Assembly: GCA_905182225.1 (NCBI GenBank)
Contig: CAJJAJ010000029.1
Location: 1-64,000, forward strand
Origin: an uncultured Aquiluna sp.
GTDB lineage: Bacteria; Actinomycetota; Actinomycetes; Actinomycetales; Microbacteriaceae
Length of the DNA stretch: 64,000 nt
Reading direction: 5' to 3'
Below, in pieces: positions 25,718 through 34,389 of the stretch. The position numbers were made by a program, and so were the translations under genes. The notes beneath the pieces are model-generated. The model worked only from the letters and a program-made list of their open reading frames with translations. It did not search any database and had not been told where the DNA came from. Position 1 is the stretch's first letter; each line of letters begins with the position of its first letter.

Positions 25718-27028
25718 ATGCTAGACCGCACACTCGCAAGCGCACTCAGCCAAGGCCAAGACGGCCCAGTCACAATCGGCGGATGGGTCGAAACCCTCAG
25801 GGACCAAAAGCGAATTCAGTTCATCATCATTCGCGATGAGTCCGGTAGCGTCCAGGTGACCTACCCGCGACCGGCCGACGAAGATGCGCTGGCGGATCAA
25901 GTCAGTGCGCTAAGCCACGGCAGCTTTGTAATCATGAAGGGCCAGCTAAAGCACGATGAGCGCGTGAAGCTTGGCGGTGTAGAGATTTTGCTAGAAGAGC
26001 TAGAGGTTGTAGGGGCAGCATCGGCCGACAGCCCAATCGCGGATGACACCTCAATCGACAAGCGACTGGACTGGCGATTCCTGGACTACCGCAGGCCAGA
26101 AGTGGCATTGATGCTAAAGATTCAAACCACCATCGAGAAAAACTGGCGAGAGCACTGGCTTGAAAATGGATTTGTTGAGATTCACTCGCCAAAGCTAATG
26201 GGGCAACCATCTGAGTCTCATGCCGAGCTATTCAAGCTTGAGTACTTCGAAACTCACGCCTACCTAGCTCAGAGCCCCCAGTTCTATAAGCAGATGTCCA
26301 TGGCCGCAGGCCTTGGCAAAGTATTTGAAATTGGACCGGTGTTCCGTGCCGACCCATCTTTCACCTCACGCCACGCAACCGAGTTTGTTTCGATAGACAT
26401 GGAAATGAGCTGGGTTGACTCTCACGAAGACGTAATGAACTTCCAAGAGCAGCTAATGGTCAAGGCAATCCAAGCCGTCAAAGACGAGCACGGAGCCCAA
26501 ATCGAAGCCCTATACGGCTTTGAGGTAAAGGTGCCAAGCATCCCGTTCCCTAGAATTCCATTGGCGGAGGCTCACTCAATTCTTGAGGGACGCGGCTACA
26601 AGGTTCCTCGTCAAGATGGAGATCTAGACCCAGAGGGCGAACGTCAAATTTCTGCTCACGTGGAAGAAGCTCACGATCACGAGTTTGTGTTCCTAACTGA
26701 CTACCCAAAGAACATTCGCCCGTTTTATCACATGAGGCATGCTGACAACCCTGATCTGACCAAGAGCTATGACTTGATTTGGAAGGGAACCGAAATCACC
26801 ACCGGGGCGCAGCGTGAGCACCGCGTTGACGTTCTGACAGAACAAATCAAGGAAAAGGGTCTGGAGCCAGAGGGCCTGCAGTCTTACCTTGACTTCTTCC
26901 GCTTCGGCGTCCCGCCGCACGGTGGCTTCGGCATGGGCCTAACAAGAGTGGTCATGTTGCTGTTAAACCTGTCGAACATTCGCGAAGCAAGCTTCTTGTT
27001 CCGAGGCCCAAACCGACTAGAGCCATAG
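25718..27028 (+). CDS. aspS: Aspartyl-tRNA synthetase, archaeal/non-discriminating type
   Basis: This 436-aa class II synthetase has an OB-fold anticodon-binding domain (about 1-100) followed by the catalytic core with motif 2 FRADPSFTSRHATEF and motif 3 GFGMGLTRVVMLLL. It lacks the insertion domain that makes usual bacterial AspRS about 590 aa and resembles archaeal-type enzymes. Such enzymes often charge both tRNA-Asp and tRNA-Asn, with GatCAB then amidating. AGAGGA lies upstream of the ATG. Whether it is non-discriminating cannot be proved here. Confidence 0.9.
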   Translation: MLDRTLASALSQGQDGPVTIGGWVETLRDQKRIQFIIIRDESGSVQVTYPRPADEDALADQVSALSHGSFVIMKGQLKHDERVKLGGVEILLEELEVVGAASADSPIADDTSIDKRLDWRFLDYRRPEVALMLKIQTTIEKNWREHWLENGFVEIHSPKLMGQPSESHAELFKLEYFETHAYLAQSPQFYKQMSMAAGLGKVFEIGPVFRADPSFTSRHATEFVSIDMEMSWVDSHEDVMNFQEQLMVKAIQAVKDEHGAQIEALYGFEVKVPSIPFPRIPLAEAHSILEGRGYKVPRQDGDLDPEGERQISAHVEEAHDHEFVFLTDYPKNIRPFYHMRHADNPDLTKSYDLIWKGTEITTGAQREHRVDVLTEQIKEKGLEPEGLQSYLDFFRFGVPPHGGFGMGLTRVVMLLLNLSNIREASFLFRGPNRLEP

Positions 27029-27047
27029 GCCATTCGCCAAAAGCCCG

Positions 27048-27521
27048 CTATTCGGATCTATAAAAACCGGAAATTTCATCCACGCCTGCCGCTACAAAAG
27101 CAAGGGCGATTAGTGCTGCCCACAAAATCGTCGCAGCAGTTATTGCAATCGATGCCTTTAGCGGCTTGACGCCTCCAGCCACTGCAACCAGAGCGCCGAA
27201 CTGAGTACCAATGAACAAGGGCCCAAGGATTGCCAGCCCATAAATACCCCAGCGGTCAAAGGAACGTTGGGCCTTAATGATTCTTGGTGACTCTTCGCTC
27301 TTGCCCTTGGCCGAGCGCCTTCGCCGCATCCAGCTGCGCAGCTTGCCGGCCCCAAAGGCAAACAAGAAGATTGTTATCGCATTTCCAGTAACCGCGAACA
27401 AGACTGTGAGAGCAGGATCCAGTCCAATTAGTATTCCGGCCGGAACAACACCGATTGCTTCTAGCCAGGGAATGGCCCCAGCAAGAAATACCCCGAATAA
27501 CCCGAGCTGTTCTAAGTTCAT
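27048..27521 (-). CDS. Small multidrug export family membrane protein
   Basis: The 157-aa protein has about four membrane helices and resembles the Sm_multidrug_ex family: GAIPWLEAIGVVPAGILIGL near the start, FDRWGIYGLAILGPLFIGTQFGALVAV in the second half. Function in drug efflux is only nominal for the family. It overlaps the DUF418 gene stop as ATGA and is coupled to it. Confidence 0.75.
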   Translation of the reverse strand: MNLEQLGLFGVFLAGAIPWLEAIGVVPAGILIGLDPALTVLFAVTGNAITIFLFAFGAGKLRSWMRRRRSAKGKSEESPRIIKAQRSFDRWGIYGLAILGPLFIGTQFGALVAVAGGVKPLKASIAITAATILWAALIALAFVAAGVDEISGFYRSE

Positions 27522-28672
27522 GCTTTTTTCCTAAATGGTTCTGTGGTCTTTTTCAAAACCCACTCAAGCGGGCCCGATGAGAAATACCTCGAGTTCAAAA
27601 GCGCAAGGCCAGCAAGCACCAGCCATGTGCCAAGAGCAATCAATGTGACCAAAGTTAGGTTGAGTGTCCCGAACAGGCCTAGGCCCCAGGCTGAAAAAAT
27701 AAAGGCGAGAATAACCGACTGACCGATATAAACACTAAGCGAATGTCGCCCGGCTGCGGACAGCAAACCAAAGCCGCGCTTATAGCGCTGCATTAGAAGC
27801 CAAAGCACCCCGATATACGCGGCGCTCAAGACAGGAGCGGATACGAAGGTGACCGTGAACCAACCAAGCTCTGCTCCAACGGAGTAATTGCTCGACTGTT
27901 GATTTACAAGTGAAAACCAAGCGGCAATCAATTGCAGTGGTAGGCCAATAGCAAAACCCCACACGGCGAGCTTCTTCATCGTTATGGCCTCACCTCCATC
28001 CGCCAAAAATTGTTTTCTGGCAGCCAGTACCCCGACCAAGAAAGCTGCAAAAGCGAAGGGTGCCTGCAGTGCGAAACTAGCCGGTAAACCGTTGAACCAC
28101 AGATCGAAGCGGGCTCCCGCGTTATCCAGAAATGAGCCGGATGCCAACGAGAAATCAAGCGAGCTCGAGGTTACTGTTTCGCCAAGACCCTCACCCAGCA
28201 TTTCTCCTACAAAAAGCAGCAAGGCCAGCAGCGAAAGTGTCACCGCGTTAGCAATATAGATAACCTTCACCGTGCGACGGACAGCCTTTTCTCTGCGGAA
28301 ATAAAGGGCGAGAAGCAAAATGGCAAGAACTCCATACATAAACAATATGTCTCCGTGCCAAAAAAAGATGGCGTGCAGTGCGCCAAAGAAAATCAAAACC
28401 ACTGCCCTTGCTATAAAGCGCGCCACGTTCGCCTTATCGCTCCTGAGAATGTACGCCGCGCTATAGCCAAACAGGAAAGAGAACAGCAAGTAGAACTTGC
28501 CTAGAGCCAGCGTTGTAATCAAAAAAACTGGGACCAAGTCCCAACTGTTGGAGACATCGGCCCCGCCGAGTCCCAGCACTGTATTCACGGACAAGAAAGG
28601 CGCATTGACAATCACGATGCCAATCAAAGCAAAGCCCCTCAGCGCATCGGGAAACCTGTCTCTATTGATCAA
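27518..28672 (-). CDS. DUF418-type membrane protein (YeiB-like)
   Basis: This 384-aa protein has around ten hydrophobic helices and begins RFPDALRGFALIGIVIVNAPF, the typical opening of DUF418/acyltransferase-3-like proteins. SAAGRHSLSVYIGQSVILA and a C-terminal FSSGPLEWVLKK (the RYFxxGPLEWxxR ending) fit. Function is unknown. The TTG start overlaps the glutaredoxin-like gene, giving a three-gene operon. Confidence 0.8.
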   Translation of the reverse strand: MINRDRFPDALRGFALIGIVIVNAPFLSVNTVLGLGGADVSNSWDLVPVFLITTLALGKFYLLFSFLFGYSAAYILRSDKANVARFIARAVVLIFFGALHAIFFWHGDILFMYGVLAILLLALYFRREKAVRRTVKVIYIANAVTLSLLALLLFVGEMLGEGLGETVTSSSLDFSLASGSFLDNAGARFDLWFNGLPASFALQAPFAFAAFLVGVLAARKQFLADGGEAITMKKLAVWGFAIGLPLQLIAAWFSLVNQQSSNYSVGAELGWFTVTFVSAPVLSAAYIGVLWLLMQRYKRGFGLLSAAGRHSLSVYIGQSVILAFIFSAWGLGLFGTLNLTLVTLIALGTWLVLAGLALLNSRYFSSGPLEWVLKKTTEPFRKKA

Positions 28673-28941
28673 ACCAGTGCCTTGAGTTTCATAAGGACTC
28701 GGTCAGCATCGATTCGGAAAAATGAAATTTGCTCTTCGTTTAGTAGCAACACGGGAACCTCATCGGAGTACTTAGCTAAAAGCTTTGGGCTCCCATCGAT
28801 GTCAATGGTTTCAACCGTGTATGCGGCACTCGGGTGCTCATTACTAAACCTTGCTATTACCCCGGCCAGTGCATCCTGGGCCTCATCACATAGATGGCAA
28901 CCCTGCCTTGTAATTAGCTCAAGCCTGATTTTTGGGTTCAC
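28669..28941 (-). CDS. Glutaredoxin-like protein (DUF836)
   Basis: The 90-aa product has a thioredoxin/glutaredoxin fold start, RLELITRQGCHLCDEAQDAL, with the CxxC active site CHLC at residues 14-17 and EVPVLLLN for the cis-Pro. Probably a small thiol-disulfide protein. I chose GTG 28941 because TAGTGT (28948-28953) lies exactly 6 bases upstream, rather than the TTG two codons earlier. It leads an operon with DUF418. Confidence 0.85.
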   Translation of the reverse strand: MNPKIRLELITRQGCHLCDEAQDALAGVIARFSNEHPSAAYTVETIDIDGSPKLLAKYSDEVPVLLLNEEQISFFRIDADRVLMKLKALV

Positions 28942-28984
28942 GCGCAAACACTACTAGAAATGCGTAGACCAATAGACTGTGGCG

Positions 28985-29695
28985 GTGGCTCTAAACAAGA
29001 CGAATAACGAGAAAAAGGTTGCGGCATTCTTTGACGTCGATAACACCTTGGTCCGAGGCGCAGCCACCATATTATTTGGCAAAATTGCCTTTCGCGATGG
29101 CACCATAAAGCGTCGAGACATCTGGAGATTCGCCTTTGAGCAGATGATGTTTATTCGTCGAGGAGAGAAAAATAACACCTTGGCTGGGTTTAAGGAACGC
29201 GCACTCTCAGTCACCAAAGGTTACTCCGTCAGCTCGCTTGAACCGCTTATGCAGACCGTGTATGAATCTGAAATAAAGCCGAGGCTGTGGCCAAAAACGG
29301 TCGCCGCAGTCAAACACCATCTTGCTCAAGGCCACGAAGTCTGGTTGGTAACGGCCGCACCGGTCGAACTTGCAGAACTAATAGCCAAAGATTTGGGTGC
29401 CACCGGAGCGCTTGGAACCGTGGTTGGAAGACACAATGGAGTTCTAACTGGTGAACTTGTCGGTGAAGCACTTCATGGGCAAGCAAAACGCAAGGCGGCC
29501 AAGAAACTCGCCGTTGAGCGAGGAATTAGCCTCAGTAAGTCTTGGGCTTACTCGGACTCAGTAAATGATCTTCCACTTCTGACGCTTGTGAAAAATGCGG
29601 TAGCCGTGAACCCCGATAAGGCACTAACAAGATATGCCGAGGCAGCGAACTGGGACATTCTTAGATTCAAAAAACGAGACCTGAAAAGAAGTTAA
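28985..29695 (+). CDS. HAD-IB family hydrolase (SerB-like)
   Basis: The 236-aa protein shows HAD motif I AAFFDVDNTLVRG (nucleophile Asp), motif II LVTAAPVELAE and motif III SYSDSVNDLPLL with Lys before it. This group includes phosphoserine phosphatases and actinobacterial glycerolipid-linked phosphatases; substrate is undecided. TAGACT at 28973-28978 is 6 bases from GTG 28985, making this start likelier than the GTG two codons earlier. A strong hairpin follows its stop. Confidence 0.87.
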   Translation: MALNKTNNEKKVAAFFDVDNTLVRGAATILFGKIAFRDGTIKRRDIWRFAFEQMMFIRRGEKNNTLAGFKERALSVTKGYSVSSLEPLMQTVYESEIKPRLWPKTVAAVKHHLAQGHEVWLVTAAPVELAELIAKDLGATGALGTVVGRHNGVLTGELVGEALHGQAKRKAAKKLAVERGISLSKSWAYSDSVNDLPLLTLVKNAVAVNPDKALTRYAEAANWDILRFKKRDLKRS

Positions 29696-29700
29696 AACAA

Positions 29701-29720
29701 AACCCGCCCGAAGGCGGGTT
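29701..29720. terminator. Terminator hairpin between HAD and bS22 genes
   Basis: AACCCGCC-CGAA-GGCGGGTT forms an 8-bp GC-rich stem with a 4-nt loop. On the minus strand it is followed by TTTTGTTTTAA, a convincing rho-independent terminator for bS22. On the plus strand the trailing tract is weak, so it serves the HAD gene less well. Confidence 0.85.
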
Positions 29721-29732
29721 CGTTACTAATAC

Positions 29733-29831
29733 TTACTTCTTATTGCGACGCTGGTGTCGAGTCTTGCGCAGAAGCTTACGGTGCTTCTTCTTCGACATGC
29801 GCTTGCGGCGCTTCTTTATAACTGAACCCAT
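29733..29831 (-). CDS. 30S ribosomal protein bS22 (AURKAIP1/COX24-type micro-protein)
   Basis: This 32-aa, extremely basic peptide ([20 protein letters not shown], then [12 protein letters not shown]) matches actinobacterial AURKAIP1/COX24-domain proteins known from mycobacterial 70S structures as bS22. It is translated from an ATG with GAGG 6 bases upstream and has a promoter and terminator of its own. It is easily missed because of its length. Confidence 0.93.
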   Translation of the reverse strand: MGSVIKKRRKRMSKKKHRKLLRKTRHQRRNKK

Positions 29832-29840
29832 TAAAACCTC

Positions 29841-29869
29841 ATAAAACTTGTGATTGCCCGAATGGTCAA
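29841..29869 (-). promoter_or_regulatory. Promoter of bS22
   Basis: TTGACC (29864-29869) and TTTTAT (29841-29846) are 17 bases apart on the minus strand, a good sigma-70-type match. The layout implies a short leader carrying the Shine-Dalgarno GAGG, unlike the leaderless promoters that dominate this window. Confidence 0.55.
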
Positions 29870-29879
29870 CCCAAGTAGT

Positions 29880-30167
29880 CTAGCCTCTACGGCCAAGACG
29901 CTCAACCTCTGCATCAACATCTGCTTCGGTGATCGGCTTTGACCAGCGTTTCCCATAAGCATCTAGACCGGTAGCAACTGCTCCGATTCCCATGCCGAAA
30001 ATAACCCAGATCGGCCAAAAATAATTACCCGGAGAAGTCAGAAACCAAATTGCAGTCACCAGACCGGTGACACCCACATAAACGGCAAGATAAGTCTTGA
30101 ACCCTTGCTTTTTCTTTAGCTGTTGCCTGGCGAAATCTCTCATGTCGTCGCTAGCACTCGGTGTCAT
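29880..30167 (-). CDS. 2TM-domain membrane protein
   Basis: The 95-aa protein has two membrane helices (about 25-43 and 50-67) and the 2TM family context ARQQLKKKQGFKTYLAVYVGVTG ... WVIFGMGIGAVATGLDAYGKRW. Function is unknown. It starts 4 bases after the stop of the ArsR-like regulator, so the two are probably coproduced. Confidence 0.78.
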   Translation of the reverse strand: MTPSASDDMRDFARQQLKKKQGFKTYLAVYVGVTGLVTAIWFLTSPGNYFWPIWVIFGMGIGAVATGLDAYGKRWSKPITEADVDAEVERLGRRG

Positions 30168-30171
30168 GAGG

Positions 30172-30774
30172 TCACTTCTTCGAAGTTCGGTTGCGAACCT
30201 CTTCGGCCAAGTGCTGAGTCTCTGATTTCACATCGTCGATTACTTCTTCAACTTTTTGCTTGGCAATGCGCTCAAAATCCTTCACGGACTTCTCGGCTTC
30301 CGACCTGGCATCGGCGAGCTTGCGACCAAGTCGGTGCCCCATCTCTGCTGCATTGAAGTCGATGTCAACCTCAGAGGCCCTGGATTTTAGCTGACCCGTT
30401 AGCCAACTTGACCGCTCGGTCAGCCAGTGGCCTAGCTGCTCTCCGGCGCCAGCAAGACTGTGAGCTAGATCATCGACCATCTCTTCTTCGCTTTCAAAAT
30501 CAAGCGAGAGGAAGTCGATCATCCAATCTTCTATTTCTTCAAGTGGTTCAGGGGTGACCGAGTAAAAACGTTTTTGTCCCTCCTCGCGCGCTGCAACCAG
30601 GCCAACCTCGCGAAGAGTCTTCAAGTGCTTAGAAACCGTAGGTTGTCCAAGTCCAGTGATTTCAACAAGCTGTGAAACCGTCAGTTCGCCGGAGCCGCCA
30701 ACGTTGGAATTCAGCAAGCTTTCTAGTAGCTTGCGACGGGTAGGGTCTGCAACTGCTTCAAAAATATCTGCCAT
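30172..30774 (-). CDS. ArsR-like winged-helix regulator with coiled-coil tail
   Basis: The first 85 residues form an ArsR/HTH_20-type winged helix: MADIFEAVADPTRRKLLESLL, QLVEITGLGQPTVSKHLKTLREVGLV (recognition helix) and REEGQKRFYSVTPE. No metal-binding cysteines are seen. Residues about 110-200 are charged, heptad-like and amphipathic (RKLADARSEAEKSVKDFERI), unusual for this family. TAAGCT (30781-30786) lies 6 bases before the ATG, so the transcript starts at the gene and continues into the 2TM gene. The regulated genes are unknown; autoregulation is plausible. Confidence 0.83.
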   Translation of the reverse strand: MADIFEAVADPTRRKLLESLLNSNVGGSGELTVSQLVEITGLGQPTVSKHLKTLREVGLVAAREEGQKRFYSVTPEPLEEIEDWMIDFLSLDFESEEEMVDDLAHSLAGAGEQLGHWLTERSSWLTGQLKSRASEVDIDFNAAEMGHRLGRKLADARSEAEKSVKDFERIAKQKVEEVIDDVKSETQHLAEEVRNRTSKK

Positions 30775-30789
30775 AACTACAGCTTAGAG

Positions 30790-31614
30790 CTAGCTGGCGC
30801 CAATTTCTTTAGCCCTTTGAAGTGCCGCTTGAAGGCTGGATTCAAATATCGTCTGTAAGTCGGCTTTTTCCAAAGTGTCGATGATGCGCTCGGTTGTGCC
30901 ACCTGGGCTTGTTACATTTGAGCGCAGTGTTGCAAGCTCTTCGTCGCTTTGAGCCAGTAGGTCGATGGATCCGGCCAAAGTGCCGCGAACCATCACTGCA
31001 GCCTGCTCCTTGCTAAAGCCGTGGTTTCGGGCAATCTGTTCCCACTGTTCCATGATGTAAAACACCCAAGCTGGGCCCGAGCCGGAAATTGCACTCAAGG
31101 CATCAATCTGCTCTTCGCTAATCTCCAGAGCCGCGCCAACCGAGTCAAATAGCTCCATGGTTGCAGACACTGCATCGGCCGATGCGCTGAGCGCAGCTGC
31201 CACTCCAGTGACGCCCATGCCCACAAGAGCCGGGGTGTTGGGCATGGTGCGAATGAGATTGGGGTTTCCCGGTAAGGCCTCTGCCATTGAAGCGAGCTTG
31301 ATTCCTGCAGCCATAGAAATGACCACCGCATTTGGGGCAATTTCATCTCTTATTTCAGCCAGCACATCTTTGATTTGATAAGGCTTTACCCCCAAAACGA
31401 TCAAATCGGCATCGCCGGCGAGCAAAGCATTAGCGTCAGCTGCCTCCTCGATGGCCATCGCGCTGATTCCCCTGGCACGCAAAGCGTCGGCGGAGATTAT
31501 CGATTTAGTGGTTGCGGAAATTAGCTCTAGCGGGTGACCGCTGGCAATCAAGCCGGTGAGGACGGCCGAACCCATCGACCCTGTTCCTAAAAAACACACT
31601 CTTAGTTTTTCCAT
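30790..31614 (-). CDS. proC: Pyrroline-5-carboxylate reductase
   Basis: ProC catalyses the last step of proline synthesis with NAD(P)H. The 274-aa protein has the Rossmann start RVCFLGTGSMGSAVLTGLI, MPNTPALVGMGVTG and the C-terminal signature SAISGSGPAWVFYIMEQ ... VTSPGGTTE. TAAGCT (31621-31626) is 6 bases from ATG 31614, fixing that start over an ATG two codons earlier. Confidence 0.94.
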   Translation of the reverse strand: MEKLRVCFLGTGSMGSAVLTGLIASGHPLELISATTKSIISADALRARGISAMAIEEAADANALLAGDADLIVLGVKPYQIKDVLAEIRDEIAPNAVVISMAAGIKLASMAEALPGNPNLIRTMPNTPALVGMGVTGVAAALSASADAVSATMELFDSVGAALEISEEQIDALSAISGSGPAWVFYIMEQWEQIARNHGFSKEQAAVMVRGTLAGSIDLLAQSDEELATLRSNVTSPGGTTERIIDTLEKADLQTIFESSLQAALQRAKEIGAS

Positions 31615-31632
31615 CTTCAAAGCTTACGAGGG

Positions 31633-32349
31633 CTAGAGAACACCAGCTACCAGCGGGAAGCCGATGAAAACTGCAGTGTTCATAATCGTGTGGGCAATCA
31701 CCAGCGGAGCCACCCTCCCAGTTCTCATGAACAAGTAGCCAAAGACTAAGCCCATAACAAAGTTGCCAAGAAATGCCGAAAAGCCCTGATAAAGGTGATA
31801 ACTGGCCCTAAACAAACTGGAGATTACCACCACCGAAATGATCGTAATTTCCGGTCTGATAATTTTTAGTTTTTTCGCCAAGAATGCAACCGCGATGATT
31901 TCTTCCTGCAGGCCTGATCGCAGTGCAGCAAGCACCAGCACGACCGGCGTCCACCAGTAATCACCCAACGAGCTCGGCACAATCCTGGAGGTTAGACCAA
32001 GATTCAGGGCTACTACGTAAAGAGCGATGCCAGGAATGCCAATAATCAGTGGCAGCGAGATGCCTATAATCCAGTCTTTTTTCACAGGCACTAAGCCGAT
32101 TTTTATGTTGTCCATCCGCAAAAAATAAAGCGCCAATAGCACTGGCACCAATGCCAGTGAGATTGAGGCAAGTTGGCTGACTAAATCTAGCCAAGGAGTT
32201 TTTGCCAGCGGTTGGTTGATGGTCGTTACTGAACCAGCTAGGCCTTGGGTGCTTGTTAGCTTTCTAGCAAGACTAAGAACCGAATAGATCGCGCTTGCAC
32301 CGAGAGAAACCATCAGCACGAGCCACAGTTCTTGCGAGTGTTTACGCAT
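31633..32349 (-). CDS. CPBP-family intramembrane protease-like protein
   Basis: The 238-aa membrane protein has seven to eight helices and the three ABI/CPBP motif regions: QEEIIAVAF (the EExxxR motif without the Arg), ASYHLYQGFSAF with His, and APLVIAHTIMN. Activity is plausible but the missing Arg is atypical. It is divergent from radA and 18 bases upstream of proC on the same strand. Confidence 0.78.
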   Translation of the reverse strand: MRKHSQELWLVLMVSLGASAIYSVLSLARKLTSTQGLAGSVTTINQPLAKTPWLDLVSQLASISLALVPVLLALYFLRMDNIKIGLVPVKKDWIIGISLPLIIGIPGIALYVVALNLGLTSRIVPSSLGDYWWTPVVLVLAALRSGLQEEIIAVAFLAKKLKIIRPEITIISVVVISSLFRASYHLYQGFSAFLGNFVMGLVFGYLFMRTGRVAPLVIAHTIMNTAVFIGFPLVAGVL

Positions 32350-32434
32350 CTAATACCTAACTGTTTGAACTCAAATTTTATGGCTTGTTCACTTAGGTTA
32401 TCTAGGTGGGGGTGACCCACGGTAGTTTGTTCTT

Positions 32435-33772
32435 GTGGCCAAGACAAAAATTGATTATCGATGCTCCGATTGCGGCTGGACGACTCTGAAGTGGTCGGGC
32501 CAGTGCGGTCAGTGCCAAGCCTGGGGAACAATCGCTGAGGCCACACAAACCACCAAGGCGAAGGCCGCCAGAATCGCTGTCGGGCACGAAGCTCGGCCGA
32601 TAACCGAAGTAGCTGTGGTGACCGATGGTTATCAAAAAACCATGGTTTCTGAATTTGATCGAGTTTTAGGTGGCGGCCTGGTTGCAGGTGCCGCGATACT
32701 GCTCTCCGGTGAACCAGGAGTTGGCAAGAGCACGTTGTTGCTAGAGGTTGCATCGAGGCTTGCAAAGAGCGGTAAAAGGGTTCTCTATGTTTCCGCAGAG
32801 GAATCCGCTAGCCAAGTAAGGCTGCGTGCTCAACGAACCAATGCCCTAAGCGAGAATCTTTACCTGGCGGCTGAAACTGATTTAGGTCACGTCCTTGGGC
32901 AGTTCGACCAGGTAAAGCCTGAATTGATGGTCGTGGACTCAGTTCAGACCATTAGCTCTGATGACATCGACGGTGCCGCCGGAATGCCGGCGCAAGTTAG
33001 AGAAGTTGCGTCCAACCTGATTCGGCTAGCAAAGCAGAATTCCACGCCGGTTATCTTGGTTGGCCACGTCACTAAAGACGGGTCAATTGCCGGCCCTAGA
33101 ACACTGGAGCACCTGGTTGATGTCGTTTGTCACTTCGAGGGTGACCGCCAAACAGCGCTTCGGTTCGTTAGGACCCTGAAAAATAGATTTGGCCCCACCG
33201 ACGAGGTTGGCTGTTTCGAAATGACCGGCGAGGGCATCGCGGAAGTTATTGACCCGAGTGCGCTGTTTGTTTCCAGCGGCAGCATTCCGGTTTCTGGAAC
33301 CTGCATAACCGTGGCAGTTGAAGGCAGGCGCCCACTGAGGGCCGAAATTCAGGCACTTGTTGTAAAGAGCAGCTCCCCGCAACCAAGACGCGTCACGAAC
33401 GGCGTGGACAGCTCCCGGGTGGCAATGTTGCTTGCCGTGCTGGAACGAAGAGCAGGGATCTCGCTCAGCGACAAGGATGTTTATGTCTCAACGGTTGGCG
33501 GCATGAGAATCATAGAGCCCGCTGCCGATCTGGCAATCGCAATTGCCATTGCTTCTGCAGTCAGCGACAAGCCTGTTTCAACCAAAGTCGCAGCCTTCGG
33601 TGAAATATCACTATCGGGAGAGGTTCGTGGAGTTGCTAATCTCTCGCAGCGAACCAATGAGGCCAGTCGACTCGGTCACAAGATAATTATTGATTCAACA
33701 AGTGGTCAGCTAAAAAATGCCCTCACGCAAGCACTGGCACAATCAGATCAGTCTCAACCAGAAGCTAATTGA
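32435..33772 (+). CDS. radA: DNA repair protein RadA
   Basis: RadA is a RecA-related branch-migration helicase in recombination. The 445-aa protein has the N-terminal C4 zinc finger CSDCGW ... CGQCQAW, Walker A GEPGVGKSTLLLE, the RadA-specific KNRFGPTDEVG, and a Lon-like C-terminal domain. TAGTTT at 32423-32428 lies 6 bases before the GTG, a leaderless layout. Its last 8 bases overlap the next minus-strand gene. Confidence 0.96.
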   Translation: MAKTKIDYRCSDCGWTTLKWSGQCGQCQAWGTIAEATQTTKAKAARIAVGHEARPITEVAVVTDGYQKTMVSEFDRVLGGGLVAGAAILLSGEPGVGKSTLLLEVASRLAKSGKRVLYVSAEESASQVRLRAQRTNALSENLYLAAETDLGHVLGQFDQVKPELMVVDSVQTISSDDIDGAAGMPAQVREVASNLIRLAKQNSTPVILVGHVTKDGSIAGPRTLEHLVDVVCHFEGDRQTALRFVRTLKNRFGPTDEVGCFEMTGEGIAEVIDPSALFVSSGSIPVSGTCITVAVEGRRPLRAEIQALVVKSSSPQPRRVTNGVDSSRVAMLLAVLERRAGISLSDKDVYVSTVGGMRIIEPAADLAIAIAIASAVSDKPVSTKVAAFGEISLSGEVRGVANLSQRTNEASRLGHKIIIDSTSGQLKNALTQALAQSDQSQPEAN

Positions 33773-34376
33773 GGATAAAGCGAACGTCCTCGGAGATAAC
33801 TCCGTTTAGCTCAACCTTTAGCTTGTAGGTAGCGCCGCCGCCAGGAACTGCCTGCATGCCTTGGGCTGCACTACAGCCTTCAGAAGATGAATAAACCCGA
33901 TCCCAGGCAGATGACTCGGCCTTCAGGGGGACGTTGGCCTGAAGCAAAACCGTCAGATCTTTACTGTCGGAGCGATCGCAGTCCCTTGACGAATAATAGG
34001 TTTGCTCGCCCGATGTGATGGTGAAGAAAGTCACTCTTGATCCGACATTAAACCGGCAGTCCACCAAGCCAGTGTTGGTTACTTCGTACCAAAGATACGG
34101 AATGGCATCGGATGAAAAATTATTTAGAGTTTCGCTGACTTGACTTGTCTCATCGAAGGTCCCGACCATTGCTGCCAATGAGACCACGCCTGGAGCACAA
34201 TCAGTGATTTCGGCCGAGACAGCGACTTCGGCTTCCTCGGGTGCGGAGTCAACTTGGGCCTGGCCTTGCCCAATTAAGAGCTGCGATGCTAACCAGATAA
34301 CGACGACTAAAATCGCCAGAATGCCCGAGGCTGCGACTCTTCTTCTTCTGATGATCACGGGGTCTAGATGGGCCAT
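33765..34376 (-). CDS. Hypothetical membrane-anchored extracytoplasmic protein
   Basis: I do not recognise this 203-aa product. It has a basic N-terminus (IIRRRRVAASG), one membrane helix (about 15-35) and an extracytoplasmic domain rich in beta-type sequence with four cysteines (in DCAPG, DCRFN, RDCDR and EGCSA) that could form two disulfides. TAGATT (34383-34388) lies 6 bases before the ATG. It converges on radA. Confidence 0.7.
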   Translation of the reverse strand: MAHLDPVIIRRRRVAASGILAILVVVIWLASQLLIGQGQAQVDSAPEEAEVAVSAEITDCAPGVVSLAAMVGTFDETSQVSETLNNFSSDAIPYLWYEVTNTGLVDCRFNVGSRVTFFTITSGEQTYYSSRDCDRSDSKDLTVLLQANVPLKAESSAWDRVYSSSEGCSAAQGMQAVPGGGATYKLKVELNGVISEDVRFILN

Positions 34377-34389
34377 GGGACAAATCTAG

